Assembly (NCBI RefSeq): GCF_019219025.1
Contig: NZ_JAHUWN010000022.1
Coordinates: 1-64,000, forward strand
Direction of reading: 5' to 3'
Source: Bacillus sp. sid0103
GTDB lineage: Bacteria; Bacillota; Bacilli; Bacillales_B; DSM-18226
DNA: 64,000 bases
A program made the position numbers and the translations under genes. The notes beneath the pieces are model-generated. The model did no database searches and was not told the DNA's origin. It was given only the letters and a program-made list of their open reading frames with translations. Below, piece by piece: positions 57,482 through 64,000 of this stretch; the stretch's first letter is position 1; the number at the start of each line of letters is the position of its first letter.

Positions 57482-58345
57482 ATGAAAGTGTTAGTAACTG
57501 GAGCAACAGGAAAATTGGGGACAAAAGTTGTAGAAACATTATTGAAAACTATTCCAGCAAATCAACTTGCTGTGAGTGTTCGTAATCCAGAGAAAGCTGA
57601 AGGATTACGCGCTCGTGGTGTAGAAGTTCGCGAAGGAAATTTTGACCGTCCAGATACACTAGATTCTGCTTTTTCAGGTATCAACAGGCTATTAATTATT
57701 TCTGCAGATGGGGACAATGAAGCCAGAATTAAACAGCACACAAATGCGGTAGCTGCTGCAGAGCGTGCTGGAGTTAAATTTATTGCTTATACTAGTTTAG
57801 TGAACGCACAGGAAAGTAAAAACTTCCTTGCTCCTACACATAAGGCAACAGAGTTAGCTATCCTAAAAACAGGCATTCCTTATTCTTTCTTACGCAACAA
57901 TTGGTACATGGAGAATGAAAGCTCCAGCATCCAGGCTGTTCTAGCAGGAGCCCCTTGGGTAACTTCTGCAGGTACTGGAAAAGTAGGTTGGGCGTTACAA
58001 CAGGATTATGCTGAAGCTGCCGCAGCGGTATTATCAGGGAACGGTCATGAAAACACAATCTATGAACTTTCTGGAAAGTTATTAACTCAAGAAGAACTTG
58101 TCTCTTCACTGGGTACTGTATTGGGTAAAGACGTACCTGTACAACAAGTGGATGATAATACTTATGCTGACATTATGAAAGGTGCTGGTGTACCAGATTT
58201 CCTCCTTCCTTTTCTTGTTAACATTCAAAAAGACATTCGAGAAGGTACCCTCGAAATCGAGAGTAACGATTTTGAAAAACTTTTGGGACGTCCAGCTACA
58301 CCTATTAGTGTGGGGCTAACTCAGATCGTGAAAAGTATATCTTAA
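57482..58345 (+). CDS. NmrA-like NAD(P)-binding protein, QorB/YtfG-type quinone oxidoreductase
   Basis: The 287-residue atypical SDR has the dinucleotide loop VTGATGKLGTKVVETLL, SVRNPEKAEGLRARGVEV, and the segment YTSLVNAQES where classical SDRs hold serine. FLRNNWYMENESS and ALQQDYAEAAAAVLSG are typical of YtfG/QorB NAD(P)H:quinone reductases. GGAGG precedes the ATG. It is divergent from an Rrf2 regulator that probably controls it. A function in quinone or electrophile detoxification is inference. Confidence 0.9.
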   Translation: MKVLVTGATGKLGTKVVETLLKTIPANQLAVSVRNPEKAEGLRARGVEVREGNFDRPDTLDSAFSGINRLLIISADGDNEARIKQHTNAVAAAERAGVKFIAYTSLVNAQESKNFLAPTHKATELAILKTGIPYSFLRNNWYMENESSSIQAVLAGAPWVTSAGTGKVGWALQQDYAEAAAAVLSGNGHENTIYELSGKLLTQEELVSSLGTVLGKDVPVQQVDDNTYADIMKGAGVPDFLLPFLVNIQKDIREGTLEIESNDFEKLLGRPATPISVGLTQIVKSIS

Positions 58346-58363
58346 ATAATATTGAACATTATT

Positions 58364-58403
58364 AAACCGACCCTCTTCCATTAGATTGGTCGGTTTTATT
58401 TTT
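58364..58403 (+). terminator. Rho-independent terminator after the NmrA-like gene
   Basis: AAACCGACC (58364-58372) and GGTCGGTTT (58388-58396), then TTATTTTTT. Confidence 0.85.
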
Positions 58404-58545
58404 TGTAATAAATATTTTACCACTCATCGGGCAGCCAGATCTTAAATAAAATGCTACATGATTGCTCAAAAAATAATAGTCAATCTAAATACTCACTAAC
58501 AAGAACAACCTCTGATATTCGGGGCCTATTTTCTATATACTCCTC

Positions 58546-58678
58546 CTACCAACGTCCAATTGCCACAAATATTGCAAGCGCTAATAAAATGATATTCATC
58601 CCGATTGCCTGATTTTCTTTCCTCTTCACGTGTTTTTTGAACAACCTTATTTGTCCCCTCTAATGAATAGTTGTTCAT
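58546..58678 (-). pseudogene. small membrane protein, probably frameshifted
   Basis: From an ATG with AAAGGAG nearby the frame reads NNYSLEGTNKVVQKTREEER. One base out of phase it continues as ENQAIGMNIILLALAIFVAI and ends GRW. The joined length is one base more than 44 codons, so a single insertion explains it. No family is recognised. Confidence 0.4.
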
Positions 58679-58698
58679 ATTATTCTCCTTTAGGAAGT

Positions 58699-59247
58699 TT
58701 AGACTGACTTTACAAAATTAATAAACGCATCTACCTTACTATCTAAGAAACGAAGTGTTCCCTCATCAACCAACTGACCTGTTTGTTCATCAAACTTCTG
58801 ATTCGCCAAACCAATCAGTACCTCATTTCCTCCTGGTGGAAGAATTTTAGCTTGAATCCCAGGTGCAGCTAAAATTTCACGTAAATGCATTTGAGCCCGG
58901 ACTGTACCGAGCAGGCCAAGAGTCACGCCTAATGCCATTACTGGTTTGCCAATAAAAACCTTGTCAACCCTAGAAGCCCAATCCAAAGCGTTCTTTAAAA
59001 CACCTGGTATGGACCAATTGTATTCTGGAGTAATGATGAGAACACCATCTGCGCTTGCAATAGCCTCATTAAATTCTTTTACTGGTTGTGGAGGGGTATT
59101 TTCCTCGTCCTGGTCAAAATGTGGCAGAGACCGGATATCCGTAATTTCCATGTCTATTTTGCTCTTATAACGGTCTTGCATGGTTTTAAATAGATGCATG
59201 TTATAAGATTCTTTTCTTAAACTACCCACAATTGTTACGATTTTCAT
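58699..59247 (-). CDS. NADPH-dependent FMN reductase
   Basis: A 182-residue flavodoxin-like protein with the FMN phosphate loop VGSLRKESYNMHL and the flavin-binding block TPEYNWSIPGVLKNALDW. It belongs to the chromate/azo reductase group (YhdA/ChrR-like). It reduces FMN, quinones or azo compounds with NADPH. GGAGG precedes the ATG. Confidence 0.92.
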   Translation of the reverse strand: MKIVTIVGSLRKESYNMHLFKTMQDRYKSKIDMEITDIRSLPHFDQDEENTPPQPVKEFNEAIASADGVLIITPEYNWSIPGVLKNALDWASRVDKVFIGKPVMALGVTLGLLGTVRAQMHLREILAAPGIQAKILPPGGNEVLIGLANQKFDEQTGQLVDEGTLRFLDSKVDAFINFVKSV

Positions 59248-59426
59248 GATAAACCTCCAATGTATTTTTTAATCATTTTTGTAAAAAAAGCTCCTGTTGT
59301 TCCATGGACTGTTCAGACGTTATCCCATTCATACTTTTTGATGAGTCAGTATGGGCACAACCAAACTTTTAAGTCAACACCTTTTCCTCAACCAACTTTT
59401 TCAATCCTTATTTATAATATCATTAT

Positions 59427-59454
59427 TAAAAAAAAAACGCCCAATAGGGCGGCC
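59427..59454 (-). terminator. Rho-independent terminator after the TauE/SafE gene
   Basis: On the minus strand GCCGCCC, TATT, GGGCG is followed by ten T. It lies about 55 bases after the exporter stop. Confidence 0.8.
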
Positions 59455-59505
59455 ATATCAGTGGAACTTACTAAGCAGAAATTAGACTACTTTTTTGAGT
59501 ACCTC

Positions 59506-60270
59506 TTAGATTAACTTTAGTCCACTTACAAAAATTAAAACAGCAACAATGGTTCGGAGCGGTCTTGTCGGAACCTTTGCAGATATGCTGCTACCAATCA
59601 AAACTCCTGGAATTGAGCCCATGAGTAAATTTCCAACAAGCATATAGTTCACATTTCCATATCCAATATGAAGCAATCCTGCAACCGAAACCAAAAGAAA
59701 CGCGTGAGTTATATCCGTACCTACCATCTCTGATGTCTTCATTCGATATAGATAGATCATTGCCACTGCAAATAAAGAGCCAGAACCTAAAGATGTAAGT
59801 CCAACAATAAATCCAAAAATGCATCCAATTAAGATAGTTAGCATCTTCTTTTCTCTCAAAGGTTTTAATTGCCAACGATTAGGTCTTAATTTTTTCTCCA
59901 CAAATGTTCTAATTATGATAGCCAGTGAAACAAATATCAGTATATATCCGAGGGAATGCCTGATAATCTGTTCTTGATTATGGTAATAAGATTCAAAATA
60001 GTGAAGGCCACCTATCGCTAACACCGCACTAGGAATACTTCCTATCGCTAAATACTTAACCATCTGAAGATTAACTGTTTTTTGTCTCCAATGCTGAAAA
60101 AGTCCGAAAAATTTCGTAATGGAATTATAAACAAGGTCTGTACCAACAGCAATTGAAGGATTAACCCCTATTAAAATTAAGACAGGGGTTAGGAGAGCTG
60201 CTCCCCCTACTCCAGTCAACCCAACCAAAAAACCTACAAGTAAACCCATCAAAGTAATCCCTATACTCAT
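59506..60270 (-). CDS. TauE/SafE-family membrane exporter
   Basis: The 254-residue protein has about eight helices in two repeats: GLLVGFLVGLTGVGGAALLT and GFIVGLTSLGSGSLFAVAMI, the typical GxxxGLTGxGG signature at the start of each half. It moves sulfite, sulfonates or other small organic anions out of (or into) the cell; the substrate cannot be told. No sulphur-metabolism genes are adjacent. Confidence 0.9.
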   Translation of the reverse strand: MSIGITLMGLLVGFLVGLTGVGGAALLTPVLILIGVNPSIAVGTDLVYNSITKFFGLFQHWRQKTVNLQMVKYLAIGSIPSAVLAIGGLHYFESYYHNQEQIIRHSLGYILIFVSLAIIIRTFVEKKLRPNRWQLKPLREKKMLTILIGCIFGFIVGLTSLGSGSLFAVAMIYLYRMKTSEMVGTDITHAFLLVSVAGLLHIGYGNVNYMLVGNLLMGSIPGVLIGSSISAKVPTRPLRTIVAVLIFVSGLKLI

Positions 60271-60603
60271 ATCGCACGCCCTACCAATTCCTAGTATTTA
60301 TATAGGATTATATACATTTATATTTATCTTGTAAATAACTAATTATTTTTTAGATTCAGAGAATTGTCCTTTGTTTTTTTAGAAAAATAAAAAGCCACCA
60401 AGAATGGTGACTTTTAATATTAATAAGGTTCCATCTAAATCAAATAAAACAGCTTTAATCACTTTTGTATTCACTCTCTCCGATTTGAACATTTATCTAT
60501 ATTAATTAAAATATGCTTAGGGGACTAACAAGCAGTGATATCACACAAATAAACCATGGATAAAAGAACTAAATATGTTAAAATTTAGTATAGGGGTGAT
60601 AAT
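60271..60603. other. intergenic region with a small terminator-like hairpin
   Basis: AAAGCCACC (60391-60399) and GGTGACTTT (60406-60414) form a stem with one mismatch; on the minus strand T-rich sequence follows. The same TTCTTGGTGGCTTTTT block is seen at 36345-36360. No gene is found. Confidence 0.45.
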
Positions 60604-60792
60604 ATGCAAGAGGAAAATAAACCATTTAATCATGTAATTGACCACATGAACAAGATCGAAGGAAATGCAGCGAATCCTACAAATGCTAAATTCAGTAAAT
60701 TGCCTAAGCCTTTAAAATATATTGGATACTTTATAATTGCATTTATTTCTGTATCTTTAATATTAATAATTATTTTAAATTTAATGAACTAA
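60604..60792 (+). CDS. small single-pass membrane protein, 62 aa
   Basis: A soluble N-terminal part (EENKPFNHVIDHMNKIEGNA) is followed by one helix (YIGYFIIAFISVSLILIIIL). AGGGGTGATAAT precedes the ATG, and a strong terminator follows, so it is a real monocistronic gene. No family is recognised. Confidence 0.7.
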   Translation: MQEENKPFNHVIDHMNKIEGNAANPTNAKFSKLPKPLKYIGYFIIAFISVSLILIIILNLMN

Positions 60793-60830
60793 TTGATATT
60801 GAATTCAAGAATTATTTCTCTCAGCAATAA

Positions 60831-60882
60831 AGCGAAAGCTACCATCCAAATAAAATGGAAAGTACCTTTCGCTAATTTTTTT
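60831..60882 (+). terminator. Rho-independent terminator after the 62-aa gene
   Basis: AGCGAAAG (60831-60838) pairs with CTTTCGCT (60866-60873), inner CCAT with ATGG, and seven T follow. Confidence 0.8.
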
Positions 60883-60900
60883 ATGGCTTTGTTAAACTTG

Positions 60901-61035
60901 CCTGTTGATTTCCGCTCCAGGCGCTTCGCTTTCCGCGGGCGGTCCGGGGAGCCTCCTCGTCGCTGCGCTCCTGCGGGGTCTCCCCTGCCCCGTCCTCCCG
61001 CAGGAGTCTTCGCGCCTTCCGCTCCTATCAACAGG
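60901..61035. repeat. GC-rich dispersed intergenic element, 135 bp
   Basis: It is bounded by a perfect 9-bp inverted repeat, CCTGTTGAT and ATCAACAGG, with inner CCGCTCCAGGCGC / GCGCCTTCCGCTCC. GC content is clearly far above the flanks. It contains further palindromic blocks (CCGCGGGCGG; CGGGGAGCC). The style is that of the widely repeated 'TTTCCGCTCCAGGCGCTTCG' elements of Bacillus genomes (from memory). It lies just before the end of fdhD. Confidence 0.75.
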
Positions 61036-61098
61036 GTGCCAAAATCATCAATAAGCTTTAACATAGCCTTTTTTATATAGCAGCTGCCAAAATAGTAT

Positions 61099-61920
61099 TT
61101 ATAAAACGGATGCTGATGAAGGATTACCTTCAATTCCTTGAATCCGCTCCTGATGGGTGTACACATTAAATCCGTTTCCACGGATAAAGCCAACTGCTGT
61201 AATACCAAGCTCCGCTGCTAAATCTAGGGCAAGATTGGTGGGTGCAGATTTAGACAGAATAATCCCCACTCCAATCTTGGCTGCTTTTAATAAAACCTCC
61301 GATGAAATTCGACCACTGAAGGCAATGATTTTATCCTTAATTGGGATTCGGTTGATAATGCAATAACCAAATAGTTTATCAAGGGCATTATGTCGACCTA
61401 TATCTGTCCTTGCTGCGACAATTCCATCCTTTGTACATAGAGCAGCATTATGAACCCCTCCCGTTTGTTGAAAATGAGAAGAACTTTCCTGCATCTGGTG
61501 CATTAACTCACGGCATTGTTCTGGAGTAACCGTTATTTTCGTCATAACGGTTTTTGCTGTCTTTACATCATTATGAAAGTAAAATTGCCGGCCTTTTCCA
61601 CAACAAGATCCAATAAACCTCTTAGAATGGAAATCTTTTTGAATCGAATGAGTATTAACAAGATCGACATATGCAAATCCCTTTTCTTCGTCGATATGGA
61701 TCGAATGAATATCTTGGTATACTCGAATTACACCTTCAGAAGCTAGGAAGCCAACCACCATTTCTTGCAGTTCAGAAGGGGTACAAACCATGGTGGCAAA
61801 CTCCGTTCCATCTAATATAATCGTTAGGGCAGATTCGACTGCAATGTCGTCCTCTTCCTCGATAAAGTTATCCCCATTATACTTAACAATGTATTGAGAA
61901 GTAGTGATTTCCTTTAACAA
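61099..61920 (-). CDS. fdhD: formate dehydrogenase accessory sulfurtransferase FdhD
   Basis: The 273-residue protein passes sulphur from IscS/NifS to the bis-MGD cofactor, which is required for active formate dehydrogenase. The two essential cysteines are in RFIGSCCGKGRQ. Further family blocks are ELQEMVVGFLASEGVI, GGVHNAALCTKDG, ARTDIGRHNALDKLFG and FSGRISSEVLLKAAKIGV. TTG is the start, after AAAGGGG. It lies 33 bases after the dehydrogenase gene, one transcript. Confidence 0.94.
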   Translation of the reverse strand: MLKEITTSQYIVKYNGDNFIEEEDDIAVESALTIILDGTEFATMVCTPSELQEMVVGFLASEGVIRVYQDIHSIHIDEEKGFAYVDLVNTHSIQKDFHSKRFIGSCCGKGRQFYFHNDVKTAKTVMTKITVTPEQCRELMHQMQESSSHFQQTGGVHNAALCTKDGIVAARTDIGRHNALDKLFGYCIINRIPIKDKIIAFSGRISSEVLLKAAKIGVGIILSKSAPTNLALDLAAELGITAVGFIRGNGFNVYTHQERIQGIEGNPSSASVL

Positions 61921-61953
61921 ATGTGGTACCCCTTTCCATGGATATTCTTGCCC

Positions 61954-64000
61954 TCAACCAACTTCTGTTTCAAGATCCGCAATCGGCTTTTCTAGATAAT
62001 GAGTATCTTTACGGGCATTATATCGTTCTGCTTTTTCCACATTAACCGTGATGTTGTAATCCGGGATGCCGGCAAATTTCTCATAACGACCGCGAGGCAA
62101 CAAGAAGTTACCCTCTGGGAAGTGAACTTCTAAATTTCCTTGCGCAATGTCAACAAACTTAGCAGTACCTTGGAAGACGCCAAATCCGTTATAAACAACA
62201 ATTCCTTCACCTTCAGCAATGCTTAATTTTTGCCCATCAACAGGACTCATTAATACGTCATAACGACCTGCACCGTTTAATGGATCAACTTCTTTATACA
62301 CCATCGAGTTAAACTGCTTACCACGGCGAGATGTAATAATAAATTGTTCTGGCATTTTATTTAAATCCGGAATATCAACCGGAATTAAGATACCTCTGCC
62401 ATCTGGGGTTGGACAAAGTCCATCTTCACATAACCAAGCACCCCCCCACTGGAATACGTCTCCTTGCTTTTTTAAATGCTGGATGCCGTCGTAATCAGGG
62501 TTTGCTTTGGCAATTTCCTCTCGAATGGCCTGGCCGTCCTTAAAATCAACCAAATGAGCTGTTTCGGGTTTCACACGCTTTGCAAGGTCGAGATAAATTT
62601 TCCATTCTGCACGTGCTTCTTCAATCATGTTTTTGTTACCAGTAATTTCTGGAGAGAAGTAAACCATTCGTTCAGTTGATGTACTCGTGCCGCCGCCTTC
62701 TTGCTCATAACGCGTTTTCGCCGGTAACACGATGACTGCTTCTTTCGCATCAACTAACGTCGATGTGTTTAAAATAATATCTTGATGAACGCGGATCTCC
62801 AGTTCAGATAAGGCTTGTGCAATAAAATCAGGATCAGGCATCGTTTCTAAGAAATTACCACCAGATAGGTAATATAGTTTCACTTTCCGCTCATGATCTT
62901 CTGGGAGAACAATGTTTTCTAGTGTGACGCCAACGATGTCACCCTGCCACTCTGGCAGGTCAAATCCCCAAAGCTTTTCGATTCGCTCAACATTGTTCCC
63001 ATCCCAGCCCCCGCCAGGTAAAACAAACGGGTCTGCCCCCATTTCACCGCTGCCTTGAACACTTGAGTGTCCCCGGAATGGCATAAGACCAGCGTACTTT
63101 CGTCCTAAGTGACCACGAAGGAGTGCCAAGTTTGCGACTTGAGAGATATTGTCTGTTGCAAACGAATGCATCGTCAGACCAAGTGCCCACGCATATACAG
63201 CATTTTTGCTGTTTGCTAAAAGTTCAGCTAATTCTATGATTCTTTCTTTTGAAACGCCTGAAGATACGATGATGTCTTCCCAAGATTGTTCTTGGACTTT
63301 TTTCTTTAATTCTTCGTAACCGTTTACATGTTCCTCTACGAACTCATGGTTAACCGCTGAACCATATGCTTTTTCCTCCATATCAAACCAATGCTTCATG
63401 ATTCCATGCATAAAGGCAATATCCCCGCCGATGTTGACTTGATAGAAGTCATCGGCAATTTTTGTTCCGAATAATGCGGACTCTGGGTTTGAAGGAATCC
63501 AATACTGATCCATCGCTGGTTCTCGGTATGGGTTAACCACAATGATTTTGGTTCCTTTTTTCTTTGCTTCAAGCATGTATTTTGAAGAAACAGGTGATGA
63601 GTTCGAAGCGACACTTCCCCAAAACAGTAAGACATCCGTTCCAATCCAATCTAGATAATTGGATGTAGAAGCTCCCACACCAATGGAACGTTTTAAAGCT
63701 GTTTTACTTGGAGCGTGGCAAATACGGGATGCGTTATCAATGTGATTGGTCCCGAGAAAACGTGCTACTTTCCCCGCAACATAATAGCTTTCATTTGTAA
63801 TCCCTCGAGCGGTTAAATAAAAGGCATATTGTTTCGGTTCCAGCTTTTTCATTTTATCTGCAATGAGATCCATTGCGTCATCCCATGTAATACGTGAAAA
63901 ATAACGTTCCCCTTTGCGACGAATCATTGGATAGGGAATCCGGCCTAGCTTACGAAGTTCAGTGCTATCATATTTCCTTAGTTCATCAATATCGGCATGT
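61954..64000 (-). CDS. FdhF/YdeP-type molybdopterin oxidoreductase (formate dehydrogenase alpha-like), incomplete
   Basis: The frame runs from its stop at 61954 to the right edge and is still open (HADIDELRKYDSTELRKLGR near the edge), so the N-terminus is outside. Seen are FYLTARGITNESYYVAGKVA, ICHAPSKTALKRSIGVGAST, VASNSSPVSSKYMLEAKKKG, FRGHSSVQGSGEMGADPFVL and the C-terminal cofactor domain (VYNGFGVFQGTAKFV, FPEGNFLLPRGRYEKFAGIP). These belong to the FdhF/YdeP group of bis-MGD enzymes. The fdhD gene next door supports formate oxidation or a related reaction. Expected length is about 780 residues. Confidence 0.92.
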   Translation of the reverse strand, partial: HADIDELRKYDSTELRKLGRIPYPMIRRKGERYFSRITWDDAMDLIADKMKKLEPKQYAFYLTARGITNESYYVAGKVARFLGTNHIDNASRICHAPSKTALKRSIGVGASTSNYLDWIGTDVLLFWGSVASNSSPVSSKYMLEAKKKGTKIIVVNPYREPAMDQYWIPSNPESALFGTKIADDFYQVNIGGDIAFMHGIMKHWFDMEEKAYGSAVNHEFVEEHVNGYEELKKKVQEQSWEDIIVSSGVSKERIIELAELLANSKNAVYAWALGLTMHSFATDNISQVANLALLRGHLGRKYAGLMPFRGHSSVQGSGEMGADPFVLPGGGWDGNNVERIEKLWGFDLPEWQGDIVGVTLENIVLPEDHERKVKLYYLSGGNFLETMPDPDFIAQALSELEIRVHQDIILNTSTLVDAKEAVIVLPAKTRYEQEGGGTSTSTERMVYFSPEITGNKNMIEEARAEWKIYLDLAKRVKPETAHLVDFKDGQAIREEIAKANPDYDGIQHLKKQGDVFQWGGAWLCEDGLCPTPDGRGILIPVDIPDLNKMPEQFIITSRRGKQFNSMVYKEVDPLNGAGRYDVLMSPVDGQKLSIAEGEGIVVYNGFGVFQGTAKFVDIAQGNLEVHFPEGNFLLPRGRYEKFAGIPDYNITVNVEKAERYNARKDTHYLEKPIADLETEVG

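Noticed and set aside
60789..61208. Long minus-strand open frame of 139 codons across the GC-rich element
   Set aside because: It runs through a dispersed repeat and a terminator, has Arg/Gly/Pro-rich low-complexity sequence, and lacks a ribosome site. It is open only because of base composition.

Overview
The window looks like chromosome of a low-GC, spore-forming Bacillaceae bacterium (Bacillus, Neobacillus or Peribacillus type). Supporting signs are strong AGGAGG-type ribosome binding sites, TTG and GTG starts, spore genes (fragments of gerA and gerC germinant-receptor genes and a decayed alpha/beta SASP gene), T-rich Rho-independent terminators, and Bacillus-type products (PruA, HelD, HxlAB, KdgRKA, Rrf2, FdhD). 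Most genes lie on the minus strand. Species assignment is inference; no rRNA or marker gene is present.

Layout. 1-3,050: scrap region with an MFS end, a truncated thiolase, a broken tyrosine recombinase, an HNH endonuclease and an XRE regulator. 3,050-7,300: pruA, a 5'-truncated IS3 element, a dead 2-keto-4-pentenoate hydratase, and an R2-like ligand-binding oxidase (R2lox) whose promoter carries FadR-like palindromes. 7,350-10,800: a graveyard (group II intron end, broken gerC, IS91/IS3 debris, MFS and gerA fragments, a tRNA 3' scrap) around a GC-rich marR gene. 10,770-17,800: a GC-richer catabolic island on the minus strand (unknown 239-aa protein, malic enzyme, two alpha/beta hydrolases, enoyl-CoA hydratase, NTF2-like protein, flavin reductase) that looks acquired. 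18,000-26,600: MBL hydrolase, transposon scraps, VanW protein, a 920-nt ORF-less group II intron, WrbA, pirin, BA3454-type small protein, thioredoxin, and a second copy of the 239-aa protein.

27,200-32,600: a sugar-acid/formaldehyde block: kdgK, an MFS permease and kdgA, followed on the same strand by kdgR and then hxlA-hxlB (ribulose monophosphate pathway). A perfect 23-bp palindrome sits in the hxlA promoter. 32,700-35,500: two nearly identical SDR genes in tandem with a TetR regulator and matching operators. 35,600-36,400: a second ORF-less group II intron. 36,400-44,300: MntH, a KdpD scrap fused to a phage DnaD/DnaB replication module, glutaredoxin, arylamine N-acetyltransferase and HelD.

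44,500-51,550: a type I toxin/antitoxin-like locus, then a four-gene sensory operon (hybrid kinase, CheR, REC-PAS-kinase, sugar-type binding protein) with no MCP, CheB or DNA-binding regulator. 51,750-55,800: an N-succinylamino-acid racemase pathway (racemase, GNAT, M20 deacylase, RpiR regulator) for D- to L-amino acid conversion. 55,900-64,000: NlpC/P60 hydrolase, divergent Rrf2/NmrA pair, FMN reductase, TauE/SafE exporter, a GC-rich dispersed repeat, fdhD and an incomplete FdhF/YdeP-type formate dehydrogenase that runs off the right edge.

The window is unusually rich in gene remnants and small dispersed repeats. The most notable items are the R2lox/FadR-like promoter, the two ORF-less introns placed in copies of one dispersed repeat, the CheR/kinase/binding-protein operon, and the unannotated 27-residue Hol-Tox-like toxin.
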